Shown here: one piece after another, positions 16,157-23,879 of the stretch
Numbering within the stretch: the first letter of the stretch is position 1
Layout of the letters: the number at the start of each line of letters is the position of its first letter
From: Bradyrhizobium sp. STM 3809
GTDB lineage: Bacteria > Pseudomonadota > Alphaproteobacteria > Rhizobiales > Xanthobacteraceae
Assembly: GCF_000239795.1 (NCBI RefSeq)
Contig: NZ_CAFJ01000791.1
Location: 1-35,447 of the forward strand
Direction of reading: 5' to 3'
DNA: 35,447 nucleotides
Notes under the pieces: generated by a model
The model's database searches: none
What the model saw: the letters and a program-made list of their open reading frames with translations, nothing else
Told to the model about the DNA's origin: nothing
Program-made: the position numbers and the translations under genes

Positions 16157-17677
16157 TCAATTGCGCCGGTGCGCGTTGAGACGGCGCTCGACCAGCAGGG
16201 AGTAGCGTGACATGCCGAAGCAGAAGGCGAAGTAGATCAGCCCGGTGAAGGCGAAGCCGGTGAAGGCCGTGGTCGGCGTCGCCCAGACCGGATCGGCGAA
16301 CGAGGCCTTGAGGCTGCCGAGCAGGTCGAACAGCGCCACGATCGACACCAGCGAGGTGTCCTTGAACAGCGAGATGAAGCTGTTGACGATGCCGGGAATG
16401 ACGTGGCGCAGCGCCTGCGGCAGCACGATGAAGCTCGTGGTCTTCCACCAGGACAGGCCGAGCGCACTCGCCGCCTCGGCCTGGCCGCGCGGAATGGCCT
16501 GCAGGCCGCCGCGGATCACCTCGGCCATGTAGGCGCCGGAGAACAGCGCGACGCCGATCAGAGCCCGTACCAGGCCGTCGATCCGCATATTCCCCGGCAG
16601 GAACAGCGGCAGCATGTAGGTGGCGAAGAACAGCACGGTGATCAGCGGCACGCCGCGCACCAGCTCGATGAAGGCGATCGAGAAGATCCGGATCAGGGGA
16701 ATCGTGGAGCGGCGGCCGAGCGCCAGCGCAATGCCGATCGGCATCGACGCCACGATGCCGATGACCGACACGACCAGCGTCACCAGCAGACCACCCCACA
16801 GCCTGGTATCGACGATCGGAAGGCCGCCGCGGTCGAGACCCATCACGGCGATCACGATGGCGATGCCGACGAAGGTCGCGGCGGTGGCGACGACGCTGCG
16901 CATCGCCCGGACGCCGCCGCCCATCACGAACACCAGCGCCGAGACGACGAGGCCGGTCAGCACGAGATCGGTCCATACCGGCTGCCGAGACGCCTGCAGC
17001 AGATCGCGAAGCCCGACCAGCGGCCAGACGATCCATGAGGCGAGCAGTCCGAGCAGCACGACCAGCTTGCCGAGCGCCCACAGCAGCACGCCGACAACGG
17101 GAACAGTGTCGCCGGCGCGAACCAGCGCGTTGCCGGCGGTGTCGATGCTTTCGGCGACCAGCGACAGCACGCTCGCGGTCCAGCTCACGCCGAAGCCCGA
17201 CAGGCCGCCGCCGTAGAGCAGGAAGAAGGCCACGACGGGCAGCGCGAACAGGAACAGCCCGGCGTTCAGCGCCTTGCCCGGCACCCGCTGGATCAGCAGC
17301 GGCACCAGCAAGGCGACCGACAGGCCATAGGTCAGGTTGACACGCCAGCGATCGGCGTCGGGATAGAAGCCATACATGAACTGGCCGAACTTCGCGGCGA
17401 TATAGGGCCAGCAGGCACCGACCGGGTGACCGGCGTTCTGCGCCAGGCACGCCTCGCGGTCCTTGCCGACCCACACCGCGTCGACCAGCAGGAACTGCAG
17501 CGCGGGAACCACGGTGAACCAGATCAGCAGTGCGCTCACCAGGGTGAGCAGGATATTGGTCGGCGAATTCAACAGGCGGGTGCGGACGAAGCCGACGAAG
17601 CCCGTCGTCTTGACCGGCGCCGGGCGTTCCCCGGCCATGTCCTGACGAATGAAGGTTGAGGCCGTGATATCGGTCAT
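16157..17677 (-). CDS. aapM: General L-amino acid ABC transporter permease AapM, enlarged
   Basis: From the ATG at 17677 the product is 506 residues. A TTG at 17713 is in frame but overlaps aapQ, while the ATG has a GAGAG ribosome-binding site and lies 13 bp after aapQ. The N-terminal membrane segments and the extracytoplasmic loop with CW and YGFYPDADRWRVN are typical AapM. The C-terminal half carries the permease domain with the coupling loop EAASALGLSWWKTTSFIVLPQALR. Between about residues 162 and 283 there is a stretch with two or three extra hydrophobic segments that I do not expect: Rhizobium AapM is about 385 residues, and there GG-LP-VV-T-LWGG follows directly. The insertion is in frame and has normal composition. 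Function as partner of AapQ is secure; the insert's role is unknown. Confidence 0.9.
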   Translation of the reverse strand: MTDITASTFIRQDMAGERPAPVKTTGFVGFVRTRLLNSPTNILLTLVSALLIWFTVVPALQFLLVDAVWVGKDREACLAQNAGHPVGACWPYIAAKFGQFMYGFYPDADRWRVNLTYGLSVALLVPLLIQRVPGKALNAGLFLFALPVVAFFLLYGGGLSGFGVSWTASVLSLVAESIDTAGNALVRAGDTVPVVGVLLWALGKLVVLLGLLASWIVWPLVGLRDLLQASRQPVWTDLVLTGLVVSALVFVMGGGVRAMRSVVATAATFVGIAIVIAVMGLDRGGLPIVDTRLWGGLLVTLVVSVIGIVASMPIGIALALGRRSTIPLIRIFSIAFIELVRGVPLITVLFFATYMLPLFLPGNMRIDGLVRALIGVALFSGAYMAEVIRGGLQAIPRGQAEAASALGLSWWKTTSFIVLPQALRHVIPGIVNSFISLFKDTSLVSIVALFDLLGSLKASFADPVWATPTTAFTGFAFTGLIYFAFCFGMSRYSLLVERRLNAHRRN

Positions 17678-17690
17678 GCGCCAACTCTCT

Positions 17691-18896
17691 TCATGCACCA
17701 AGCCTCTTGCCAAGCCGCCAGCTGTAGAAGCTCATGATCGCACTCGTGATCAGCGACAGCGCCAGATAGACACCCATGGTGATGCCGATGATCTCGATGG
17801 CCTGTCCGGTCTGGCTCATCGTGGTGCCGGCGAACACCGACACCAGGTCGGGATAGCCGATGGCGACCGCCAGCGACGAGTTCTTGGTCAGGTTCAGATA
17901 CTGGTTGGTGAGCGGCGGCAGGATCACGCGCAGCGCCTGCGGAACGACGATGAGGCGCAGCACGGTGCCGCGGCCGAGGCCGAGCGAGAGCCCCGCCTCC
18001 ATCTGCCCCTTGTGGACCGAGAGGATGCCGGCGCGGACGACCTCGGCGATGAACGACGCCGTGTACATGGTGAGCGCGAGCGTCAGCGCGACGAGCTCGG
18101 GGATGATGCGCGAGCCGCCGGCGAAGTTGAAGCCCTTCAGCACCGGCACTTCGAAGGCCACGGGCACGCCAGACACCAGCATCGCGACCAGCGGCAGGCC
18201 GACCAGCATGCCCAGCACATAGGGCCAGATCCGCATCGCGTGGCCGCGCAGGAACAATTCGCGCCGGGCGTAGAAGCGCAGACCGAGCGAGGCGACGATC
18301 GCGACGCCGAGCGCGATCAGGAACGGCGTCAGGCCGGGTTCCTCGATCGGACGCGGAACGATGAAGCCGCGATTATTGAGGAAGAAGGTCGAGAACAGCG
18401 AAATGCTCTGGCGCGGTCCGGGCAAGGCCGCCAGCACCGCGAGATACCAGAACAGGATCTGGAACAGCAGAGGCAGGTTGCGGATCAGTTCGACATAGGC
18501 CCCCGACACCCGGGACAGCAGCGCATTCGGCGACAACCGGCCCAGCGCCACCAGGAAACCGAGGATGGTCGCCATCACGATGCCGATGACGGACACCAGC
18601 AGCGTGTTGAGGATGCCGACCACCAGGACGCGGCTGTAGCTGTCTGAGCCGGTGTAGCTGATCAGGGCCTGGTTCACGTCGAACCCGGCCGTGTTGTTGA
18701 GGAACCCGAAGCCCGACGTGATGCGCTGGGCGGCCAGGTTGCTGCGGGCGTTGGCGACGATCTCGTAGCCAACCCACACCAGGACTGCGACGAACAGGAT
18801 CTGCAGGATGATGCCGTTCCATCCTGCCTTGCCTCCGAGCATGCGCTTCAGACGAAGCCCATATTGCGCAGGCGGTAGCCTCGCTTCGATACTCAT
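17691..18896 (-). CDS. aapQ: General L-amino acid ABC transporter permease AapQ
   Basis: The 401-residue permease matches the roughly 400-residue AapQ of rhizobia. It opens with a short cytoplasmic segment and a first membrane helix, then the periplasmic part with GFGFLNNTAGFDV. The BPD-transp domain follows with YVELIRNLPLLFQILFWY. The C-terminal coupling loop is EAGLSLGLGRGTVLRLIVVPQALR, with KNSSLAVAIGYPDLV. It would form the membrane channel together with AapM and receive amino acids from AapJ. It lies 28 bp after aapJ and 13 bp before aapM, as expected for one transcript. Confidence 0.94.
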   Translation of the reverse strand: MSIEARLPPAQYGLRLKRMLGGKAGWNGIILQILFVAVLVWVGYEIVANARSNLAAQRITSGFGFLNNTAGFDVNQALISYTGSDSYSRVLVVGILNTLLVSVIGIVMATILGFLVALGRLSPNALLSRVSGAYVELIRNLPLLFQILFWYLAVLAALPGPRQSISLFSTFFLNNRGFIVPRPIEEPGLTPFLIALGVAIVASLGLRFYARRELFLRGHAMRIWPYVLGMLVGLPLVAMLVSGVPVAFEVPVLKGFNFAGGSRIIPELVALTLALTMYTASFIAEVVRAGILSVHKGQMEAGLSLGLGRGTVLRLIVVPQALRVILPPLTNQYLNLTKNSSLAVAIGYPDLVSVFAGTTMSQTGQAIEIIGITMGVYLALSLITSAIMSFYSWRLGKRLGA

Positions 18897-18924
18897 TCGC
18901 CGCAGCCCCGATCTCGTGCAGCTG

Positions 18925-19941
18925 TTAGCGGATCGGCGGCGCGTATTGCAGGCCGCCCTTGTTCCAGAGCTGGTTCAGACCGCGCGCGATCTGCAGCTTG
19001 GAATTGGCGCCGACGTTGCGGTCATACATCTCGCCGTAATTGCCGACCGCCTTCACGATGCGCGAGAACCAGTCCTTGGTCAGGCCGAGCTGCTCGCCGA
19101 GATTGCCGTCGGTACCGAAGGCGCGCTTGAAGTCGGGCTTGTCGGACTTGGCCATCTCGTCGACGTTCGCCTGGGTGACGCCCATCTCCTCGGCCGTGAC
19201 GAGCCCGAACAACGTCCACTTCACGATGTCGAACCACTGGTCGTCGCCATGACGCACCATCGGGCCCAGCGGCTCCTTCGAGATGACCTCGGGCAGAACG
19301 ACGTGGTCGGCCGGATTGGCGAGCTTCAGGCGCTCGGCATAGAGGCCCGAGACGTCGGTGGTGAACACGTCGCAGCGGCCGGATTCATAGGCCTTCACGG
19401 TCTCGTCGGCGCCGGCGAACGCGATCACCTCGTACTTCATCTTGTTGGCCTTGAAGTAGTCGGCGAGGTTCTGTTCGGTCGTGGTGCCGGTCTGCACGCA
19501 GACCGAGGCGCTGTTGAGCTCGAGCGCGGAATTGACCTTGAGCGACTTCTTCACCATGAAGCCCTGGCCGTCGTAATAGGTGATGCCGGCAAAGTTGGCG
19601 CCCAGCGAGGTGTCGCGCGACAGGGTCCAGGTGGTGTTGCGGGACAGCACGTCCACCTCGCCCGACTGCAGTGCAGTGAAGCGGTCCTTGGCGGACAGCG
19701 GTACGAACTTGACCTTGGTCGGATCGTTGAAGATCGCGGCGGCGATGGCGCGGCAGACGTCGACGTCGAGCCCGGTCCAGTTGCCCTTGTCGTCCGGGTT
19801 CGAGAAACCGGGCAGACCCTGGCTGACGCCGCAGGCGAGCATGCCGCGATCCTTGACGGTCTTGAGCGTTTCGGCCTGGGCGCCGACGCTCGCCAGCACC
19901 GGGGCGAGAGCAAGAGTGAGAGCCAGAGTGACGCGTTTCAT
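18925..19941 (-). CDS. aapJ: General L-amino acid periplasmic binding protein AapJ
   Basis: The 338-residue precursor has a Sec signal peptide (MKRVTLALTL, hydrophobic core, AQA) with likely cleavage after residue 23. The mature protein is a family 3 solute-binding protein: TVKDRGMLACGVSQGLPGFS, GLDVDVCRAIAAA, LSRNTTWTLSRD and CDVFTTDVSGLYAER. It would capture a wide range of L-amino acids in the periplasm and deliver them to AapQM. It is the first gene of the aap operon. Upstream lies a sigma-54-type promoter site (separate entry). An AAAGG ribosome-binding site is 9 nt from the ATG. In many rhizobia metC is the divergent neighbour, as here. Confidence 0.95.
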   Translation of the reverse strand: MKRVTLALTLALAPVLASVGAQAETLKTVKDRGMLACGVSQGLPGFSNPDDKGNWTGLDVDVCRAIAAAIFNDPTKVKFVPLSAKDRFTALQSGEVDVLSRNTTWTLSRDTSLGANFAGITYYDGQGFMVKKSLKVNSALELNSASVCVQTGTTTEQNLADYFKANKMKYEVIAFAGADETVKAYESGRCDVFTTDVSGLYAERLKLANPADHVVLPEVISKEPLGPMVRHGDDQWFDIVKWTLFGLVTAEEMGVTQANVDEMAKSDKPDFKRAFGTDGNLGEQLGLTKDWFSRIVKAVGNYGEMYDRNVGANSKLQIARGLNQLWNKGGLQYAPPIR

Positions 19942-20018
19942 AAATACAGCCTTTCGCGGTCGTCCTTGGGGAGCGATGAAATCTCAACGCGTGGATAGGG
20001 CCGACCTGAATCCGCATC

Positions 20019-20035
20019 TGCAAACGCCATACCAA
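20019..20035 (-). promoter_or_regulatory. Sigma-54 (RpoN) type promoter for aapJ
   Basis: On the minus strand the site reads TTGGTATGGCGTTTGCA. This keeps the invariant GG and GC dinucleotides with exactly 10 bp between them, and the TTTGCA form of the -12 element; the -24 element is TTGG followed by TATG instead of CACG. The start would fall near 20008, about 67 nt upstream of the aapJ ATG. The aap operon of Rhizobium leguminosarum is known to be under Ntr control, which fits. Activity is inferred. Confidence 0.6.
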
Positions 20036-20044
20036 CAATATGGC

Positions 20045-20074
20045 GCACGGCATGCACAGCGACGCCGTGCATGC
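20045..20074. promoter_or_regulatory. Palindrome upstream of the aapJ sigma-54 site
   Basis: Within this patch TGCAC and GTGCA half-sites face each other across 9 bp. The classical NtrC box has TGCAC-N7-GTGCA, so the halves match but the spacing is 2 bp too long. The patch lies 10 bp upstream of the sigma-54 site, close for an enhancer. It may serve NtrC, another regulator, or form a hairpin. Confidence 0.35.
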
Positions 20075-20165
20075 ATGATGAAGCGGACATCGCGGCAAGC
20101 CCCTCAACGTGCAGCGATCGAATTGCGTCGGCATCACAGAACGACTGGCGGTCCGGGTCAAGGGG

Positions 20166-20194
20166 TTGACGGCCCTGTTCTGCATTCTGTTATT
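20166..20194 (+). promoter_or_regulatory. Probable housekeeping promoter for metC
   Basis: TTGACG at 20166-20171 is followed after 17 bp by GTTATT (20189-20194), an acceptable alphaproteobacterial sigma-70-type pair. The leader would be about 55-60 nt, ending with an AGAGAAAAG purine-rich ribosome-binding region before the ATG at 20258. Confidence 0.45.
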
Positions 20195-20257
20195 AACGAC
20201 CGCAGTCCGGCCCGATTTGCGCTATCCCGGCGGCACTAAAAGAGAAAAGACACACGA

Positions 20258-21451
20258 ATGGCATCCTCGAACGATCCCGCTTCGGCGGTGCGACAAAACG
20301 TCGAAACACGGCTGGTCACGGCGGGACGGGATACGAAGGCGCAGCACGGATTCGTGAATCCGCCGGTCGTCCATGGCTCGACGGTGCTCTATCCCACCGC
20401 TGACGACCTGCATGCGCACCGTGGTGAATTCCAGTACGGCCGTCACGGGACGCCGACCACGAAGGCGCTGCAGCAAGTCCTGATGGCGCTGGAGGGGCCG
20501 CAATGCGCCGGCGTGGGCATCGCACCATCCGGCCTGGCGGCCATCTCCACGACCCTGCTGTCGGTACTCAAGGCCGGCGACCACGTGCTGGTGTGCGACA
20601 GCATCTATCGTCCGACCCGAAATTTCTGCAACGGCATGCTGGCGCGCTACGGCGTCGAGACGACCTATTTCGACCCAATGATCGGCACAGGAATTGAGCA
20701 ACTGCTCAAACCGAATACACGCGCGGTGGTTGTCGAAGCGCCCGGCTCGCAGTCCTTCGAAATGCCGGACATCCCGGCCATTGCAGCGGTCGCGCATGCG
20801 CATGGCGCGCTGGTGATCGACGACAACACCTGGGCAACGCCGCTGTACCACCGCTCGCTCGACCAGGGCGTCGACATCAGCATGCAGGCGGCCACAAAAT
20901 ACATCGGCGGACACTCCGACATCATGTTCGGCACGATTTCGGCCAATGCGAAGGCCTGGCCGCTGATCTCCGAAGGCATCCGCCTGCTCGGCGTCTGCGC
21001 CGGCCCGGACGATGTGTTCCTCGCCTTGCGCGGCGTTCGGACACTCGGTGTGCGGCTGGCGCAGCATCATCGCTCGGGTCTCGAGATGGCGCGCTGGCTC
21101 GCCGCGCGTCCCGAGGTGATCGAGGTGCTGCATCCGGGGCTGGAAAGCCATCCCGGCCACGCGATCTGGAAGCGCGATTTCACCGGCGCCTCCGGCCTGT
21201 TCAGCATCGTGCTGCGACCGAAGCCGCAGGCCGCCGTCGACGCCATGCTCGACACGCTGACCTTGTTCGGCATGGGCTATTCATGGGGCGGTTTCGAGAG
21301 CCTCGCGATCCCGTTCGACTGCTCGAGCTACCGCACCGCGACGACATGGGCTCCTGGCGGCCCGACGCTGCGCCTGCACATCGGCCTTGAGAACGTCGAG
21401 GATCTCAAGGCCGATCTCGATCGCGGCTTCGCAGCCTTCAACGCCGCCTGA
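20258..21451 (+). CDS. metC: Cystathionine beta-lyase
   Basis: The 397-residue protein belongs to the Cys/Met-metabolism PLP enzymes (fold type I). Visible are VNPPVVHGSTVLYPT, the cofactor-contact tyrosine region YGRHGTPTT, the aspartate strand VIDDNTWATP, and the Schiff-base lysine K214 in ATKYIGGHSDIMFG. The C-terminal GMGYSWGGFESL and RLHIGLEN are typical of beta-lyases. It would cleave cystathionine to homocysteine, pyruvate and ammonia in methionine synthesis. Related gamma-lyases are similar, but the C-terminal segments and the position next to aapJ, as in rhizobia, favour MetC. Confidence 0.9.
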   Translation: MASSNDPASAVRQNVETRLVTAGRDTKAQHGFVNPPVVHGSTVLYPTADDLHAHRGEFQYGRHGTPTTKALQQVLMALEGPQCAGVGIAPSGLAAISTTLLSVLKAGDHVLVCDSIYRPTRNFCNGMLARYGVETTYFDPMIGTGIEQLLKPNTRAVVVEAPGSQSFEMPDIPAIAAVAHAHGALVIDDNTWATPLYHRSLDQGVDISMQAATKYIGGHSDIMFGTISANAKAWPLISEGIRLLGVCAGPDDVFLALRGVRTLGVRLAQHHRSGLEMARWLAARPEVIEVLHPGLESHPGHAIWKRDFTGASGLFSIVLRPKPQAAVDAMLDTLTLFGMGYSWGGFESLAIPFDCSSYRTATTWAPGGPTLRLHIGLENVEDLKADLDRGFAAFNAA

Positions 21452-21478
21452 TCACATCCTTCGGCGGCAACCGGAACG

Positions 21479-21500
21479 CCCTGCGATCGGGCACGCAGGG
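21479..21500 (+). terminator. Hairpin after metC
   Basis: Perfect 7-nt arms CCCTGCG (21479-21485) and CGCAGGG (21494-21500) with an 8-nt loop lie 28 bp after the metC stop. The following bases (CCGACAAATT) include only a weak AT tract, so termination is plausible rather than proven. Confidence 0.4.
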
Positions 21501-21575
21501 CCGACAAATTAGCGTTGATCCCCAGCCGATTGGGCGTAGCCTTCGCAGCAGGGCTCACGAACATGAACGGGAATC

Positions 21576-23276
21576 ATGGTTCTGCTCGATCTGATGGGCG
21601 GCGTCGCGTTGCTGCTGTGGGGCCTTCACATGGTCCACAGCGGCATCCTGCGTGCGTTTGGACCGGATCTCCGGCTGTTGCTGTCGCGCGCGCTGCGCAA
21701 CCGTTTCAGCGCCCTGCTCGCCGGCGTCGGCCTCACCGCCCTGCTCCAGAGCAGCACGGCGACCGCGCTCATCACCACGTCGTTCGCGGCGGAAGGCCTC
21801 GTCGGCCTGATCCCGGCGCTCGCGATCATGCTCGGCGCCAATATCGGCACGACGCTGATCGTGCAGGTGCTGTCGTTCAATGTCGCGGCTGTCGCGCCGG
21901 TGCTGTTCGTGCTCGGGCTCGTGGCGTTCCGCAGCGGACCGCGATCGCGCATCAAGGATCTCGGCCGCGTCTCCATCGGCCTTGGCCTGATGCTGCTGTC
22001 GCTTCATATCCTGATCGATACCCTGGCGCCGGCGGAACAGGCGCCGGCCATGCGTGTCTTCATGCAGGCCATCACGGCGGACGTGACGCTGTGCGTCGTC
22101 TTTGGCGCCGTCGTCACCTGGATCGTGCATTCCAGCGTCGCCAGCGTGCTGCTGGTGATGTCGCTCGCCTATGCGCATTTCATCACCGCCGACGCGGCCT
22201 TGGCGCTGGTGCTGGGCGCCAATCTCGGCAGCGCCGTCAATCCGGTGTTCGAAGGCGCCAAGCGCGACAATCCGGCGAGCTATCGCCTGCCGGTCGGCAA
22301 TCTTCTCAACCGCGTCATCGGCGTCGCATTGATCGCGCCGTTCCTGCAGCCGCTGGCAGCGCAATTGCAGCTCTGGCAGCCCGATCTGTCGAAGCTGACC
22401 GCTCAGTTCCACATGGCCTTCAATCTGGGCACGGCCGTGATGTTCATCGGCCTGCTCGGCGGAGTTGAGAAGCTCCTGGTCCGGCTGTTCCCGGACCGCC
22501 GGGCCGAGGTCGATCCGGCCAAGCCGCGCTACCTGGACGAGACCGCGCTGGAAACCCCGTCTCTGGCGCTGGCTGATGCCGCGCGCGAGACGCTGCGCAT
22601 GGGCGACGTGGTCGAGACCATGCTGCGCAACGTGATGACGGCGATGATGACCAACGATCGCAGCCTCGTCGATCAGGTCTCGCGCAACGACAATGTCGTC
22701 GACCGGCTCGACGAGGCGATCAAGCTCTACATCACCAAGCTGACGCGCGGCAGCCTGGACGAGCGCGAGGGCAAGCGCGCGATGGAGATCATCTCCCTGG
22801 CGATCAATCTCGAGCATATCGGCGACATCATCGACAAGAATCTGAGCGAGCTCGCCACCAAGAAGATCAAGCGGCGCTTCCAGTTCTCGATCGAAGGCGC
22901 CGACGAGCTGCAGGCGTTCCATCGCCAGATCATGGAAGCGCTGCGCATCGCCTTCGGCATCTTCATGTCGGGCGACGCGCAGCAGGCGCATCGGCTGCTC
23001 GACCAGAAGGCCGAGCTGCGCAACGCCGAGCTCGCCGCCACGGAACGGCATCTCGAGCGCCTGCGTGAAGGGCGTTCCGAAACGCTGGAAACGACATCGC
23101 TGCACCTCGACGTGCTGCGCGATCTCCGCCGCATCCACTCGCACATCTGCTCGGTCGCCTATCCCGTGCTGGATGCGGCGGGAGAGGTGACGAGGCGCCG
23201 AAGCGAGGGAGCGCAGAACGGGGGCGCCGTCGCTGCTCTGCCCACCGCATCGCGTGCCCAGCCGCTCCCGCGCTGA
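21576..23276 (+). CDS. Na/Pi cotransporter family protein with PhoU-like C-terminal domain
   Basis: The 566-residue protein has two inverted membrane repeats. The first carries the SLC34-type signature LLQSSTATAL (Q58-SSTAT), the second the related WIVHSSVASVLL near residue 187, with NIGTT and NLGSAVN motifs after each. From about residue 330 it becomes a soluble, helical PhoU-like region (DVVETMLRNVMTAM, EIISLAINLEHIGDIIDKNL). Such proteins (NptA/YjbB type) move phosphate with sodium; E. coli YjbB mainly exports phosphate, so direction is open. The last 35 or so residues are a low-complexity tail reaching the repeat element. It follows metC by 124 bp and probably has its own promoter, not identified. 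Confidence 0.88.
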   Translation: MVLLDLMGGVALLLWGLHMVHSGILRAFGPDLRLLLSRALRNRFSALLAGVGLTALLQSSTATALITTSFAAEGLVGLIPALAIMLGANIGTTLIVQVLSFNVAAVAPVLFVLGLVAFRSGPRSRIKDLGRVSIGLGLMLLSLHILIDTLAPAEQAPAMRVFMQAITADVTLCVVFGAVVTWIVHSSVASVLLVMSLAYAHFITADAALALVLGANLGSAVNPVFEGAKRDNPASYRLPVGNLLNRVIGVALIAPFLQPLAAQLQLWQPDLSKLTAQFHMAFNLGTAVMFIGLLGGVEKLLVRLFPDRRAEVDPAKPRYLDETALETPSLALADAARETLRMGDVVETMLRNVMTAMMTNDRSLVDQVSRNDNVVDRLDEAIKLYITKLTRGSLDEREGKRAMEIISLAINLEHIGDIIDKNLSELATKKIKRRFQFSIEGADELQAFHRQIMEALRIAFGIFMSGDAQQAHRLLDQKAELRNAELAATERHLERLREGRSETLETTSLHLDVLRDLRRIHSHICSVAYPVLDAAGEVTRRRSEGAQNGGAVAALPTASRAQPLPR

Positions 23277-23326
23277 GCGTCACGCATACTGTCGGCCGAC
23301 CTCCCACGCCGTACCACGCCCAGCGT

Positions 23327-23468
23327 GTCATTCCGGGGCAATCGCGCAGTGCAGCCGCCAAGCGGCTGCGCTTCGCGATTGAACCCGGAATCTCGATATT
23401 GTTGAAAATGAACGCAAGCCAATCTCGGGATTCCGGGTTCAAGGCCTGCGGCCTTGCCCCGGAATGAC
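23327..23468. repeat. Nested palindromic repeat element with three hairpins
   Basis: Perfect 15-nt outer arms GTCATTCCGGGGCAA (23327-23341) and TTGCCCCGGAATGAC (23454-23468) enclose further palindromes. A left hairpin has CAATCGCG/CGCGATTG (23339-23346 and 23374-23381) and an inner GCAGCCGC/GCGGCTGC (23351-23358 and 23362-23369). A central pair is GAACCCGGAATC/GATTCCGGGTTC (23381-23392 and 23429-23440). A right hairpin is AAGGCC/GGCCTT (23441-23446 and 23450-23455). The 261-bp gap (23277-23537) between the convergent cotransporter and LABN genes holds no gene. The design suggests a mobile-type intergenic repeat of the REP/MITE kind, common in Bradyrhizobium relatives as far as I recall. Confidence 0.75.
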
Positions 23469-23537
23469 GGTCGGCTTGAAACGCTTGAAGTCCGCTCGGC
23501 TGCGGCGCCAACCCGTGCCGGAAAGTGAGGCGCCCGC

Positions 23538-23879
23538 TCAGTTGCTCAGCGTCTGCGATTCCTTCTGCCGGTTCTTGAAGATCAGCATGACGTTGCGGAC
23601 GTAGATGACGTTCGACAGCAGCTGGCCGAAGATGATGACGGGCTCGCGCTTCACGAGGCCGTAGATCAGCGTCATCAGTCCGCCGCCGATCGAGAAGAAC
23701 CAGAAGGCGAGCGGCACGACGCTCTTGCCGGCGCGCTCGCTCGCGATCCATTGCACCAGGAATCTCGCCGCAAAGGCGAGCTGGGCGGCGAGGCCGAACA
23801 CGAGCCAGAAATCGAACTTGGCGATGAAGATGTCGTAGAGATAGTTGCTGAACGCCTGCCCGAATTGAATCAGCATCAT
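23538..23879 (-). CDS. Small membrane protein with lipid-A-disaccharide-synthase N-terminal (LABN) domain
   Basis: From the ATG at 23879 (or 23876, the next codon) this is 113 residues with three to four membrane helices. The LABN pattern is plain: FWLVFGLAAQLAF, RFLVQWIASE, SVVPLAFWFFSIGGG, LIYGLVKREPVIIFGQ and NVIYVRN. The domain is named for its occurrence at the N-terminus of some LpxB proteins, but here it stands alone, as is common beside GT2 and ArnT-like genes. Its molecular role is not established; size and topology suggest a helper in handling lipid-linked sugars at the inner membrane. The start overlaps the GT2 stop, with GAGGTG just upstream as ribosome-binding site, so the two are translationally coupled. 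It is the last gene of the envelope operon. Confidence 0.87.
   Translation of the reverse strand: MMLIQFGQAFSNYLYDIFIAKFDFWLVFGLAAQLAFAARFLVQWIASERAGKSVVPLAFWFFSIGGGLMTLIYGLVKREPVIIFGQLLSNVIYVRNVMLIFKNRQKESQTLSN

Larger units (their letters stand above)
19942..20257. other. Divergent aapJ-metC intergenic region
   Basis: These 316 bp carry a sigma-54-like site for aapJ (20019-20035, minus strand), a TTGACG-type promoter for metC (20166-20194), and between them a palindromic patch. The patch has perfect arms GCATGCAC/GTGCATGC (20050-20057 and 20067-20074) and an overlapping alternative pair GCACGGC/GCCGTGC (20045-20051 and 20064-20070). It lies upstream of the sigma-54 site where an enhancer-binding protein could act. 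No gene was found in it. Confidence 0.6.

Noticed and set aside
20042..20055. A second sigma-54-like GG-N10-GC on the plus strand toward metC
   Set aside because: The -12 element is ATGC instead of TTGC, and it lies about 200 bp from metC, behind a better TTGACG-type promoter.
20195..20257. Possible SAM riboswitch in the metC leader
   Set aside because: The leader is about 60 nt and I could not find the conserved SAM-II pseudoknot segments; only a chance CACTAAAA resembles one part.
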